32,472 nt of DNA from Desulfobulbaceae bacterium (GCA_015489765.1 WFZC01000040.1:1-32472), one strand, 5' to 3'. Positions 7,992 through 16,633 are shown, numbered from the stretch's first letter. A program made the numbers and translations. The notes: generated by a model not told the origin, from the letters alone.

Positions 7992-8645
7992 TGGATACTC
8001 ACCTATTTATTGGCTGTCTTTGGTTAACCCGGCATCTTCCGGGCCTGTTAATTGGAATACAGAACATCCCGTTTTTTTCCGGTCACGCTTAAAAAAATGA
8101 TTATCACGCTTGATGGCGTCGTAAAACTTCGATCTACTGTTTCGTGAGTCCTGGGGCGATTCGTAGGAATACTACCTGTACAATCAAGACCCGCACCGAA
8201 ACACCATTCCTCGGCGTTTCCGCTACGCTCACCTGGTATGTATATCAGCGTATTTATGAGTTCATCACGCTTTAACAGGCATCTTGCGCGCCGGTTAAGG
8301 CAGGCTTATGAACTAAATCATTTGTGCTTATATATCTTTTTTTCGCCAGGTACAAGGGGAAAGTCTATTTTTATTGATACTGGATTACAGTTAAAATGAT
8401 AAAAGCCTGAATTAGGGAAATTTCAAGCGATAAACAAAGGTATTTTTTTATAAAGTCCTATTCTGTGGCACATGATATAATATAATAGTACACAATGTGG
8501 TCTGTAAGGGCAAGAAACATTCTCGGACGGTGACTAAAAACAGAAATAATTTGGCGAGATGGAACAAGTAAACAAGTTGCGCTATCCTGAATAAATTGTC
8601 CGGATTTTTTTTACGAGTTCGTCATGAACGACAAAGCATTGGGAG
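7992..8645. other. gene-free AT-rich intergenic region
   Basis: About 650 bases lie between two minus-strand genes. No convincing coding frame was found on either strand. The left third (8101-8235) contains ATCACGCTT and GATGGCGTCGTAAAA segments that look like decayed intergenic repeat sequence. A stem-loop lies at 8259-8314. The right half (8320-8580) is AT-rich with overlapping TATAAT-like words near 8478-8489 but no matching -35, so no promoter is called. Confidence 0.6.
8259..8314. repeat. two-tier stem-loop, probable intergenic repeat remnant
   Basis: The outer arms AGTTCAT (8259-8265) and ATGAACT (8308-8314) enclose an inner hairpin in which 8269-8279 pairs with 8291-8301 (eleven positions, one mismatch and one G-T) around an 11-base loop. 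There is no T-run, so it is not a terminator. An ATCACGCTT word at 8263-8271 recurs near 8103-8110, suggesting fragments of one repeat family. Confidence 0.4.
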
Positions 8646-9812
8646 CTATTTTCCGGGCCGGGAGTTTGCTTTTTCGGTTTCCCCGGTCGGGGCGGAGTGC
8701 ATTGTGTTGACGATGATGACAAATAGATCATCCTCCTTGAAAAAAACCTGCTGCAGATCGTAATTGTTGTTTGCCTCAAGATCGATGACCACGCGAATCT
8801 TGTCCGGGTTCTTGTGGTGGCCTATGCGAATGGTTTTCACATAGCGGCCATTGGCCTTGATGATATTTTTAAGAGAGGGACCTGCCTTGGTATTTTTAAA
8901 GTCGCAGACCACCCGTGGGACTCCTTCCTCAATACCAAAGACCGTGGGCGGGTGGAAATCGGTCAGTTTAAACTGGATCATCTCGCCCCGGTTTGTCGTG
9001 TTGTCAAAGGTAACGGACTGAAGGAGCGGTGTTTCCTGTTTTTTCACCACCGGCTGATCAGTGGATTTGGCAACAACCGGTTTGGTTTCAGCGGGTTGCG
9101 GCTTTTTCGTGGTTGTATCTTGTTCAGGAACCGCCTCTGCCTCTGTTTTTTCTGACCCAGCCTTATTACCGTTGTCTTGCTCCTTTATGTCGCTTAGGGT
9201 ATTGGTTGCGGCTGATTTTGGTGCGGTCCTTGCTGAAGTTTTGGCGTGTTGGTCGGAGGCAGAAGACGCGGCAGGCAGTAGTCCGGCAGAGGTGCCGGCC
9301 TTGGCCGACTCCTTCTTCTTCTTTTCCGCCTCCTGTTTGCCCACCGCCTGTTTCGGTTTTTTCCCGCCGTCAATTTCGCCTGTTGCCGGCGGCTTTGAGA
9401 GGGGGAAAATAAGGATAGTCAAAGTATTGGCGGCCTGATCAAAATGTTGTTGAAAGTCGATTTTCTGCTCATCAGTAAGATCCAAAACGACTCTGGTCTT
9501 CGGATGGTCTCCGGTATGCAGACCGATACGGATTTTTTTGACATAGGCGCCATCGGTTTGTAGGGAGTTGGGCATTGTCCGCGCTATGGTCGTCTTTGGA
9601 AAATCAAACACCACCCGTGGATTTTTTCCTTTAATGGCAAAGGTTTTTGGAATATAGCTGCCGTTGAGCGTAAATGTTACCTGTTCCCTGTCTGCATCAA
9701 GTTTCTTGAAGGAAATACTCTCCAGGGTCGGCCTTTCCGCAGCCAGAACAGGGGCAAGAAGAAAGATCAGGAAACAGCAGGAGTAAAAAACAAAGCCGGA
9801 TAGTTTCTTCAT
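8646..9812 (-). CDS. exported protein with two AMIN domains
   Basis: A 388-residue protein with an N-terminal Sec signal (residues 1-24, ending VLA). Two AMIN-type beta domains are visible. The first, at about 28-135, includes PRVVFDFP, VKKIRIG and TRVVLDL. The second, at about 265-375, includes PRVVCDFK, VKTIRIG and IRVVIDL. Between them lies a linker of about 130 residues rich in Lys, Glu, Ala, Thr and Pro and probably disordered. AMIN domains target periplasmic amidases and secretins to the cell wall. Here there is no amidase or secretin domain, so the protein is probably a peptidoglycan-binding adaptor. It is transcribed divergently from the radical SAM gene across a 129-base gap. The specific role is unknown. 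Confidence 0.82.
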   Translation of the reverse strand: MKKLSGFVFYSCCFLIFLLAPVLAAERPTLESISFKKLDADREQVTFTLNGSYIPKTFAIKGKNPRVVFDFPKTTIARTMPNSLQTDGAYVKKIRIGLHTGDHPKTRVVLDLTDEQKIDFQQHFDQAANTLTILIFPLSKPPATGEIDGGKKPKQAVGKQEAEKKKKESAKAGTSAGLLPAASSASDQHAKTSARTAPKSAATNTLSDIKEQDNGNKAGSEKTEAEAVPEQDTTTKKPQPAETKPVVAKSTDQPVVKKQETPLLQSVTFDNTTNRGEMIQFKLTDFHPPTVFGIEEGVPRVVCDFKNTKAGPSLKNIIKANGRYVKTIRIGHHKNPDKIRVVIDLEANNNYDLQQVFFKEDDLFVIIVNTMHSAPTGETEKANSRPGK

Positions 9813-9867
9813 AGCTTGACTCTTTCCATGAGGGACAACGGTTTTGGTAAACGGAAGGATTGTTTTA

Positions 9868-9896
9868 TCAGGGAATATTCATTAAGTATTCCCTGA
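9868..9896. promoter_or_regulatory. perfect dyad between divergent genes, operator candidate
   Basis: TCAGGGAATA (9868-9877) and TATTCCCTGA (9887-9896) are perfect 10-base inverted repeats around a 9-base AT-rich spacer, in the gap between the AMIN protein gene and the radical SAM gene. Neither side is followed by a T-run, so a terminator is unlikely. The symmetry and spacing fit a dimeric repressor or activator site. The regulator is unknown. Confidence 0.4.
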
Positions 9897-9941
9897 ACAT
9901 TATTTCTAAAAAAAGTTTACGCAAGAAAAGTAATAAAGTCA

Positions 9942-12557
9942 ATGAAACATCAGAATTCTTCCGATGGCGACCAGGAGCGTTCAACCACCGGTTGCCGGGG
10001 AAACCGGGGCGTAACAAAACCCGGCCTGGACGCCACACCCTTTGCAGCCATTGAGGCAATTCTGCCCCTGGTGAAAAAACCCGGTCGATATATCGGCGGC
10101 GAACTCAATTCCATCAATAAATCCTGGTCCAAAGCGGCTGTTCGTTTTTGTCTTGTTTTCCCGGATCTCTATGAAATAGGGATGTCCCACCAGGGGTTGC
10201 AGATTCTCTATCATATCCTTAACCGGGATGATCGTTTTCTGGCCCAGCGCTGCTATGCCCCGGATGTTGATTTCGAGGGCCTGTTACGTGAAAAAGACTT
10301 GCCCATTTTTGCCCTGGAATCACGCCGGCCATTGGCTGATTTTGATGTGCTCGGCTTCACCCTGCCCTATGAACTATGCTATACCAACATCCTCACCATC
10401 CTTGACCTGGCGGGATTGCCCCTGCGGGCCGCTGATCGCGACCAACGGAATCCGCTGGTTATCGGCGGCGGCTCCTGCTGCCTGAATCCGGAACCGGTTG
10501 CTGATTTTTTTGATGCGGTTGTCCTTGGTGACGGTGAAGAGGTCATTATCGAGCTGGGTGAATGTCTGCTGGCGGCAAAAGAGCAGTGCATGGCAAAAGA
10601 TGAAGTCCTGCGTGCCCTGGCTGCCCTAGACGGGGTCTACGTCCCATCCCTGTTCCAGCCCCTGTATGACGACAAAAAAAGATTTCTTGGGATACAACCC
10701 CTGGTAAAGGGATATGAAACGGTACGCCGCCGGGTAATACCGAAACTGCCCGATCCCGCGGTGTTGTCAAAGCCACTGGTGCCGATCGTCAAACCTGTTC
10801 ACGATCGCCTGGGAATCGAGATTGCCCGCGGATGTACCAGGGGGTGCCGTTTCTGCCAGGCAGGCATGATCTACCGTCCTGTCCGGGAACGGAGCGTGGA
10901 GGACATTCTTGAACTGGCCGAAGAGGGGATAAACAACAGCGGTTTTGATGAACTGGCCATGCTGTCGTTGTCCACCGGCGATTATTCCTGTCTGCCCGAG
11001 GCGTTGACCAGTCTGATGAACCGGTTTGCCGATGAATACGTCTCTGTCTCCATGCCGTCCATGCGGGTTGGCACCCTGACCCCGGAGATCATCGCCCAGA
11101 TCAAGCGGGTGCGGAAGACCGGCTTTACAGTGGCGCCCGAGGCCGGCACCGATCGCCTGCGCGAGGTGATCAACAAGGGTATTACCGAAGAGGATCTGCT
11201 GGCTACCTGCCGTGATGCCTTTGGAGCCGGTTGGAACCTGATAAAATTTTATTTTATGATCGGTCTGCCCACCGAGACAGAAGAGGATGTGGAGGCCATA
11301 GTTGAGCTTGCCAAAAAGGCCAGGGCCCAGGGGATAGGCAGGGTGCAGATAAATGTCAGCGTTGCCTGCTTTGTGCCCAAGCCGCATACCCCCTTTCAGT
11401 GGCATGGTCAGCTTGAACTGGAAGAGGCAAGGGCGCGTCTTAACCGGCTGAAAAAGATCCTGCCGAAAAAGGGGTTTAAGCTGAAATGGCACGACGCCGA
11501 CATTTCCCTGGTCGAAGGTGTTTTTTCCCGGGGTGACCGCAAACTCTGCCGGCTTGTTGAAACGGCCTGGCGCTCGGGCGTGCGTCTTGACGGCTGGTCG
11601 GAACATTTTCGCCTGGAAAACTGGCAAAATGCGGCCGACCAATGCGGCCTGGACCTGAACTCCTATCTCCGTGCCAGGGACCAGGACGAACCCCTGCCCT
11701 GGGATCATCTTGATTGCGGGGTGGACCGGTCATTTCTTGAGCAGGAATGGCAGCGGGCCATGGCACGCAGCTATACCCCGGACTGCCGGAACCATGGATG
11801 TCAGAAATGCGGTCTCTGTGATTTTGCCACCATCTATCCGCAGACGATCAAGAGCTGTCCCCGTCCCTCTGCCATGCCCGCAACCAGGCCGCCGGCAAGG
11901 GAAGAACTCTCATTTCGCTACACGGTCCACTATTCCAGGCTGGGTGACAGTCGTTTTTACGGGCACCTGGAACTGTTGCAGCTGGTTTTCCGGGTCCTGC
12001 GCCGGGCCGGTCTGCCGGTCCTCTTTTCCAGGGGCTATAATCCTTCGCCCAGGGTATCATTCAGCCAGGCCCTGCCGGTCGGCATGGAGAGCCTGGTTGA
12101 ACATTTTCTGGTAGATCTTGCCCGGCCAATTGCCGATCCCACCGCCACTGTCGAGATCTTGAATCGGGAATTTCCGCAAACCATTCGCGTGCACCGGATT
12201 GAACCGGCCCCCAACCGGAAGCAGTCGGATATGGAAGCCACCTATCGGATAGAGAGGTCATCCTTTCCAGCCAGATCAGTCCTTTCCGAGCAGGAACTTC
12301 AACAGCGGATTCAGGAATTTCTTACTGCCGACCAGTGGATCATCGAACGTTTTCGCAAGCGGAAACGAAAGACCCTGGATATCAGGCCGCTGGTCACTTC
12401 CATCAGTCTCTATGAGAGCGCCATTGAACTTGTCCTGGTCCATCCCCATGGGCGGGCAGGGATCAGTCCCTTTGAATTGCTGGAAAAAATACTCGGCCTG
12501 ACAAAGGACCAGGCCCGAATGCTTCGGATTATGAAAACAGCCGTTCAGGCCGTCTGA
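9942..12557 (+). CDS. TIGR03960-type radical SAM protein fused to DUF2344
   Basis: An 871-residue fusion. The N-terminal part (about 40-270) resembles the B12-binding-like region of the TIGR03960 family (PDLYEIGMSHQGLQILY; VIGGGSCCLNPEPVADFFD). The radical SAM core follows with the C298-x3-C302-x2-C305 cluster motif in ARGCTRGCRFCQAG. A second cysteine cluster (C615, C620, C623, C626) may hold an auxiliary metal site. The C-terminal part (about 655-871) is the DUF2344/TIGR03936 domain, recognisable by FRYTVHYSRLGDSRFYGHLE. The fusion is common in deltaproteobacteria, often near RNase E/G, suggesting an RNA- or ribosome-related modification, but no such neighbour is present here. The ATG at 9942 has a weak ribosome binding site. 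The reaction is not known. Confidence 0.92.
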   Translation: MKHQNSSDGDQERSTTGCRGNRGVTKPGLDATPFAAIEAILPLVKKPGRYIGGELNSINKSWSKAAVRFCLVFPDLYEIGMSHQGLQILYHILNRDDRFLAQRCYAPDVDFEGLLREKDLPIFALESRRPLADFDVLGFTLPYELCYTNILTILDLAGLPLRAADRDQRNPLVIGGGSCCLNPEPVADFFDAVVLGDGEEVIIELGECLLAAKEQCMAKDEVLRALAALDGVYVPSLFQPLYDDKKRFLGIQPLVKGYETVRRRVIPKLPDPAVLSKPLVPIVKPVHDRLGIEIARGCTRGCRFCQAGMIYRPVRERSVEDILELAEEGINNSGFDELAMLSLSTGDYSCLPEALTSLMNRFADEYVSVSMPSMRVGTLTPEIIAQIKRVRKTGFTVAPEAGTDRLREVINKGITEEDLLATCRDAFGAGWNLIKFYFMIGLPTETEEDVEAIVELAKKARAQGIGRVQINVSVACFVPKPHTPFQWHGQLELEEARARLNRLKKILPKKGFKLKWHDADISLVEGVFSRGDRKLCRLVETAWRSGVRLDGWSEHFRLENWQNAADQCGLDLNSYLRARDQDEPLPWDHLDCGVDRSFLEQEWQRAMARSYTPDCRNHGCQKCGLCDFATIYPQTIKSCPRPSAMPATRPPAREELSFRYTVHYSRLGDSRFYGHLELLQLVFRVLRRAGLPVLFSRGYNPSPRVSFSQALPVGMESLVEHFLVDLARPIADPTATVEILNREFPQTIRVHRIEPAPNRKQSDMEATYRIERSSFPARSVLSEQELQQRIQEFLTADQWIIERFRKRKRKTLDIRPLVTSISLYESAIELVLVHPHGRAGISPFELLEKILGLTKDQARMLRIMKTAVQAV

Positions 12558-12730
12558 CCGGAAGTATGAGAAACAGGGCGCCTGGCTGCAAAATATTTTG
12601 CGCTCAACGCATTTTTGCGCTACAAAACTCTCTCGACGATAATTTTTTTAAGAAGGAAAATACAGTTGAAACAGGCTGAAATGGTATTTACACAATTTCT
12701 GCCGGGATTATTTATTGCCAAGGAGAGAAA

Positions 12731-14074
12731 ATGAAGAAAATTGTTCTGCGTGAAGATGAAATGCCGACCAGCTGGTATAATGTGGTTCCCGATATTCCGG
12801 GCGGGATGCAGCCTCCGCTTGACCCCGAAACCCTGGAGCCGATGGCGCCGGAAAAACTGGCCGCGGTTTTTCCCATGGGCCTCCTGGAACAGGAGATGAG
12901 CCCGGAGAGTTTTATAGATATCCCGGAAGAGGTCCTGGAGATTTACAAGATCTGGCGTCCCTCTCCCCTGGTCCGGGCCTATAAACTTGAAGAGGCCATC
13001 GGCACCAAGGCAAAGATATTTTTCAAGAACGAGGGCGTTTCTCCGGTTGGCAGCCACAAGCCCAATTCCGCAGTTGCCCAGGCCTACTACAATAAACGCG
13101 AAGGCGTAAAACGTCTGTCCACGGAAACAGGCGCCGGCCAGTGGGGATCGGCCCTTTCCATGGCCACGTCCAAGTTCGGTCTGGACTGCAAGGTGTACAT
13201 GGTGCGGGTTTCCTATGATCAGAAACCCTATCGTAAATCGATCATGCAGACATTTGGCGCTGATATCGTGGCCAGCCCCAGTCCGGACACCAACACCGGC
13301 CGGGCCATCCTGGAAAAATACCCGGACACTCCCGGCTCCCTTGGTATCGCCATCTCCGAGGCCCTCGAAGATGCCGCCACCAGTGAAAACACCAACTATG
13401 CCCTGGGCTCGGTGCTGAACCATGTTGTTCTTCATCAGACGATTATCGGCCTGGAGGCCAAAAAGCAGATGGAAATCGCCGGTGAATATCCGGACGTTAT
13501 TGTTGGCTGCTGCGGTGGCGGCTCAAACTTTGCCGGTCTGATGGCTCCTTTTGTCCCCGATTACCTGGAAGGGAAAAAGATTGACTTTGTCGGCTATGAA
13601 CCGGCCTCCTGTCCATCGATGACCGCCGGCAAACTCGCCTATGATTCAGGGGATGTCAACATGATGACCCCGCTGCTCTACATGTACACATTGGGCCATG
13701 ATTTCATGCCGCCGGGCATCCATGCCGGCGGTCTGCGCTATCATGGAATGGCGCCGATTATTTCGGCCCTGATCCGGGACAAGGTCATAACCCCGAAAAG
13801 CGTGCATCAGCTTGAATGTTTCGAGGCCGGAGTCCTCTTTGCCAGGACCGAGGGTATTATTCCGGCGCCGGAAACAACCCATGCCATTCGTGGGGCGATC
13901 ATCGAGGCCATGAAAGAGCCTGATAACCCCAAGACCATCCTGTTCAACTTTTCCGGCCATGGCCTGATCGATATGACGGCCTATGACAATTACCTGGCCG
14001 GTAAACTGCATGATTATTCCTATCCCAAAGAGCAGATCGAGGAGTCACTTGCCCATCTTCCCAAGATTGGATGA
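12731..14074 (+). CDS. trpB: TrpB2-type tryptophan synthase beta chain
   Basis: A 447-residue PLP enzyme of the TrpB2 (TrpB-like) branch, longer than classical TrpB of about 400 residues. The PLP lysine is K110 in GSHKPNSA, the TETGAGQWG active-site loop follows, and the phosphate-binding glycine loop is [10 protein letters not shown]. TrpB2 proteins condense indole with serine, usually with little or no dependence on TrpA, and are thought to salvage indole. No trpA or other trp gene is adjacent, which fits a stand-alone role. The ATG is preceded by AAGGAGAG. The upstream 173-base gap shows no obvious trp leader peptide or T-box. The next gene begins 20 bases after the stop. Confidence 0.94.
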   Translation: MKKIVLREDEMPTSWYNVVPDIPGGMQPPLDPETLEPMAPEKLAAVFPMGLLEQEMSPESFIDIPEEVLEIYKIWRPSPLVRAYKLEEAIGTKAKIFFKNEGVSPVGSHKPNSAVAQAYYNKREGVKRLSTETGAGQWGSALSMATSKFGLDCKVYMVRVSYDQKPYRKSIMQTFGADIVASPSPDTNTGRAILEKYPDTPGSLGIAISEALEDAATSENTNYALGSVLNHVVLHQTIIGLEAKKQMEIAGEYPDVIVGCCGGGSNFAGLMAPFVPDYLEGKKIDFVGYEPASCPSMTAGKLAYDSGDVNMMTPLLYMYTLGHDFMPPGIHAGGLRYHGMAPIISALIRDKVITPKSVHQLECFEAGVLFARTEGIIPAPETTHAIRGAIIEAMKEPDNPKTILFNFSGHGLIDMTAYDNYLAGKLHDYSYPKEQIEESLAHLPKIG

Positions 14075-14093
14075 TTACGGCAAAATATTGAAG

Positions 14094-15311
14094 ATGGGGA
14101 CGGCAATCGCTCGTTCCTTCCTGTTTGTCCTGATTGTTTTTTCTTTCGGGCAGTCGGCCTTTGCCGGCTGCCCAAAGTTTTCCGATGTTATCCATAACGG
14201 CGGCTGGGCGGTAGAAGATAAGCGCGGCAATCTTGTCGGCGGCTGTAATATCGACACACCCTTTATTCCCGCCTCTATCCTGAAAATTCCCACCGCCCTG
14301 GCGGCCCTGCGCGTTCTGGGGCTCAAGTATCGTTTCAGAACCGAGTTCTATCTCGATTTCGGGGATAATCTGTATATCCGCGGCTATGGCGATCCCCTGC
14401 TTATCAGCGAGGAGGTTCTTGTCATTCTGCGGAATCTGTACAGCCAGGGAGTGCGGACAATCAACTCCATTTATATCGATGATTCCGCCTTTGCCCTGGA
14501 ACATCAGCCGCCTGGCCGGGAGCCGAGCTCCAATCCCTATGACGCGCCAATCGGGGCGACGGTGGTCAATTTTAATTCCGTTGCCTTCCGGGTTGCGCAT
14601 AATAATATCGCTTCCGCCGAACCCCAGACCCCGACCCTGCCGCTCATGCGGGAACTCGGGCGTAAGCTGGCCAGGGGCCGTTACCTGATCAATATCTGTC
14701 CGGATGGCTGCAGGACAAAAAGGAGAATGGCCCGGCTGACAGCGGAACTTTTTCGCGGCCTGCAGCAAAAGGCAGGGATCAGCGGCAGGGGCGTTTTGGG
14801 CATCAGAAAGGCCCCGGCCCATGCCCGCCTGGTCTATTTTCATAAAAATTCACGAAGCCTGGACGAGGTGCTGGCATCAATGCTCAAGTATTCCTCCAAT
14901 TTTATCGCCAATCTCCTCTACCTGACCATAGGTGCGGAAAAATACGGCTATCCAGCAACCTGGGCCAAGGCAAACCGGGCGGTCCACAATGCCCTTGTCA
15001 GTGAACTGGGAAAGAAAACAGCAGCCCTTATCGTCCAGGAAGAGGGGGCTGGCCTGTCGCGCAATAACCGGGTAACAGCCAGGGCAATGCTGGCGGTACT
15101 GAAAAAATTCCGGCCCCATCGGGAATTGCTACGCAGGCGCAGCCATGTGTTGGTCAAAAGTGGAACCATGAAGGGTATTTTTAATTATGCCGGGTACCTG
15201 CCGGATGGGAATGCATTTGTTATTCTGCTCAACCAGCAGCGTAATACACGGCGGACTGTTCTGGCCAGAATCCGACAGGGAAGATATCCCCGTTATGCGA
15301 GCAGGCGATAG
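14094..15311 (+). CDS. dacB: PBP4-type D-alanyl-D-alanine carboxypeptidase (S13 family)
   Basis: A 405-residue periplasmic penicillin-binding protein. The ATG at 14094 gives a clean signal peptide ending SAFA; an in-frame extension back to 13983 would overlap trpB and is disfavoured. The three active-site motifs are present in order: S-x-x-K as SILK in PASILKIPTALAAL, S-x-N as SSN in YSSNFIANLL, and K-S/T-G as KSG in VLVKSGTMKG. Peptidase family S13 enzymes trim pentapeptide stems or cleave crosslinks in peptidoglycan. It is shorter than E. coli DacB (477 residues), mainly in the insert domains. It lies 20 bases after trpB, probably cotranscribed. The stop codon sits at the first base of a tandem repeat. 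Confidence 0.9.
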   Translation: MGTAIARSFLFVLIVFSFGQSAFAGCPKFSDVIHNGGWAVEDKRGNLVGGCNIDTPFIPASILKIPTALAALRVLGLKYRFRTEFYLDFGDNLYIRGYGDPLLISEEVLVILRNLYSQGVRTINSIYIDDSAFALEHQPPGREPSSNPYDAPIGATVVNFNSVAFRVAHNNIASAEPQTPTLPLMRELGRKLARGRYLINICPDGCRTKRRMARLTAELFRGLQQKAGISGRGVLGIRKAPAHARLVYFHKNSRSLDEVLASMLKYSSNFIANLLYLTIGAEKYGYPATWAKANRAVHNALVSELGKKTAALIVQEEGAGLSRNNRVTARAMLAVLKKFRPHRELLRRRSHVLVKSGTMKGIFNYAGYLPDGNAFVILLNQQRNTRRTVLARIRQGRYPRYASRR

Positions 15312-15516
15312 TTTATCCAAAAATCGCCCACGGAAGATATGGCTGCCCATGCCGGAGCCGGAGATTTTCATTGTTCGTTGTGGCTGGCCAATATGATCCA
15401 GCCATGCTGGTTTATCCGAAAATCGCCCACGGAGGACATGGCTGCCCACGCCGGAGCCGGAGATTTTCATTGTTCGTTGCGGCCGGCCAATATGGTCCAG
15501 CCATGCTGGTTTATCG
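15311..15516. repeat. 99-bp tandem repeat, two full copies plus a partial third
   Basis: Copy 1 is 15311-15409 and copy 2 is 15410-15508; the array ends with a short partial copy (GTTTATC from 15509). The full copies differ at seven positions, all transitions, and copy 1 always carries A or T where copy 2 carries G or C. The array fills the space between the stop of the carboxypeptidase gene (plus strand) and the stop of the GH114 gene (minus strand). The unit is 33 codons long and stays open in a minus-strand frame and partly in a plus-strand one, but no start or ribosome binding site supports a gene. Confidence 0.9.
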
Positions 15517-16365
15517 ACAGGGAATACGCCAGCTGTCGAGATTGATCTTTTTCTTGAGCCAGTCAAAATTTTTCGCATTGGCCCTTGGGCAGAAATCAGC
15601 CGGATCGCCTGTGTATTCCACCCCGAAAACCGGTTTGCCGGCATGGACAAAGGGTAGCAGGGCATCACACTCATTATATTGAAAACACTGTTCATTAAGG
15701 GCCCAGTCAAAGTCGTTCACCAGCTGCTGGACCTGGTCTAGATCATTTTTCAGACCGATGGAAAGTCCGCGCCTGTGGGCCTGGGTGGCAAGCCAGCGGT
15801 TGAAGACAAGCTGGTCTGCTGCGGTCAGCGGGAAACCGGTGCTATTGGTGTAGCCGTCAATGTTGTCCGGCTCAATGCCGTCACATTGTTTTGTCACCGC
15901 CAGGTCAAAACGGGCGCTCAGGATGGGTCCTAACGTATCCAACCGGCGGATATCAACCCATTTTTCTCCGGACCAGCCGTCAAGATTTTGGCCTAAAATT
16001 TCTTGAGGATAACTGTCCCTGTCTGGACGCCAGTTTTCATAACTGCCGGTGCTGACATAACAGATAACCTTTTTACCGTTCTGGTGGAGCTGGTCAATAA
16101 CGGACTTTGGCGTGTCAAAAAGATCGATGTCGTACATGTCGACATCAATTGAGGTATCTATGGTGCCGCTGAGCTGCCACTGCCAGCTTGTGCCAGGTCC
16201 TGGCCGCCACCAGGAAGGTGACGGTTGATGGTGGCCGTGGGCGGCCAGGATAGGCGGCAGGGCATGGAGCAGCATTGACTGGTCACCGTGGCCGATTCCG
16301 GGTACCAGGAGCAGGCAAAGGCAGAGCAGGGTCCTGGAACCGTGGGCCCATGATAACAGGCGCAT
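15511..16365 (-). CDS. exported GH114-type (polygalactosaminidase-like) glycoside hydrolase
   Basis: A protein of about 284 residues with an N-terminal signal peptide (hydrophobic LLCLCLLLVPGIG, cleavage near residue 27). The mature part resembles glycoside hydrolase family 114 / TM1410-like TIM barrels: WQWQLSG near 61-67, MYDIDLFDT, KKVICYVSTGSYENWRPD (strand plus substrate loop), WVDIRR, and CDGIEPDNIDGY with acidic candidates E165, D167 and D170. Characterised GH114 enzymes cut alpha-1,4-polygalactosamine or related exopolysaccharides. The ATG at 16365 is preferred; an ATG at 16377 adding four residues overlaps the upstream stop. It starts four bases after the selenoprotein-like gene ends, so the two are probably translated together. 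The substrate here is inferred from the family only. Confidence 0.85.
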   Translation of the reverse strand: MRLLSWAHGSRTLLCLCLLLVPGIGHGDQSMLLHALPPILAAHGHHQPSPSWWRPGPGTSWQWQLSGTIDTSIDVDMYDIDLFDTPKSVIDQLHQNGKKVICYVSTGSYENWRPDRDSYPQEILGQNLDGWSGEKWVDIRRLDTLGPILSARFDLAVTKQCDGIEPDNIDGYTNSTGFPLTAADQLVFNRWLATQAHRRGLSIGLKNDLDQVQQLVNDFDWALNEQCFQYNECDALLPFVHAGKPVFGVEYTGDPADFCPRANAKNFDWLKKKINLDSWRIPCR

Positions 16366-16369
16366 GGCC

Positions 16370-16633
16370 TCAACCATCCCCGGTATGCAGAAAATCGCGA
16401 ATCTGTTGTTCATTAAGAAAAATACCCGAAAGCCGTTTTCCGTCAAGCTCCAGGGTAGGGATCATTGTTATTCCCTCTTTCACAGCGGTCAGGGGATGGG
16501 CAAGTACATCCACCTCCTTGATTTGAAAGTCATTCATCTCCTGCTGTATCTTGCGCAGCGCCCGGCCGGCCATCATGCAGCGCGGTCAGAGAGCTGATTT
16601 GTAGAAGAGTATTGTTCTGTTTTTCTGGGTCAT
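16370..16633 (-). CDS. predicted thioredoxin-fold selenoprotein with a U-x-x-C motif
   Basis: Read with the UGA at 16586-16588 as selenocysteine, this gives an 87-residue protein: 15 residues ending FYKSAL, then Sec-Pro-Arg-Cys (Sec16, Cys19), then MMAGRALRKIQ and a thioredoxin/glutaredoxin-like tail containing the cis-Pro-type motif MIPTLEL and a DGKRLSG turn. The ATG at 16633 has an excellent AGGGAGG ribosome binding site (16640-16646), whereas the ATG codons just after the UGA have none. The residue before the helix in this fold is normally the reactive cysteine of CxxC, exactly where the UGA falls. A hairpin with bacterial SECIS geometry follows. It is probably a thiol/selenol oxidoreductase or reductase partner. 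The alternative is a nonsense-mutated pseudogene; the intact flanks and redox-motif placement argue against that. Confidence 0.8.
16553..16583 (-). promoter_or_regulatory. candidate bacterial SECIS hairpin
   Basis: In the minus-strand mRNA, GCGCUGC (16583-16577) pairs with GCUGCGC (16559-16553), six pairs plus a U-U mismatch. A six-base bulge (AUGAUG) is followed by an upper GCC/GGC stem and a five-base apical loop GGCCG (16567-16563). The loop starts with GG and begins 18 bases after the UGA, within the 16-37 base range known for SelB-recognised bSECIS elements. Folded by eye. Confidence 0.6.

Noticed and set aside
10767-11708. 313-codon minus-strand open frame inside the radical SAM gene
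   Set aside because: Antisense to the radical SAM core with its cysteine motif; no ribosome binding site or family resemblance.
15311-15516. Possible CRISPR array
   Set aside because: The units are 99 bases, directly abutting, with no unique spacers and no cas genes nearby.
15129-15710. 193-codon minus-strand frame containing two copies of a 33-residue repeat
   Set aside because: It overlaps the ends of two real genes on both sides, and its repeat character comes only from the 99-bp DNA duplication; no ribosome binding site.
16370-16576. A 68-residue gene starting at the ATG just after the UGA
   Set aside because: No ribosome binding site precedes it, and it would lack the first strand and reactive residue of the thioredoxin fold. 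The upstream ATG at 16633 has a near-ideal site and is in the same frame.
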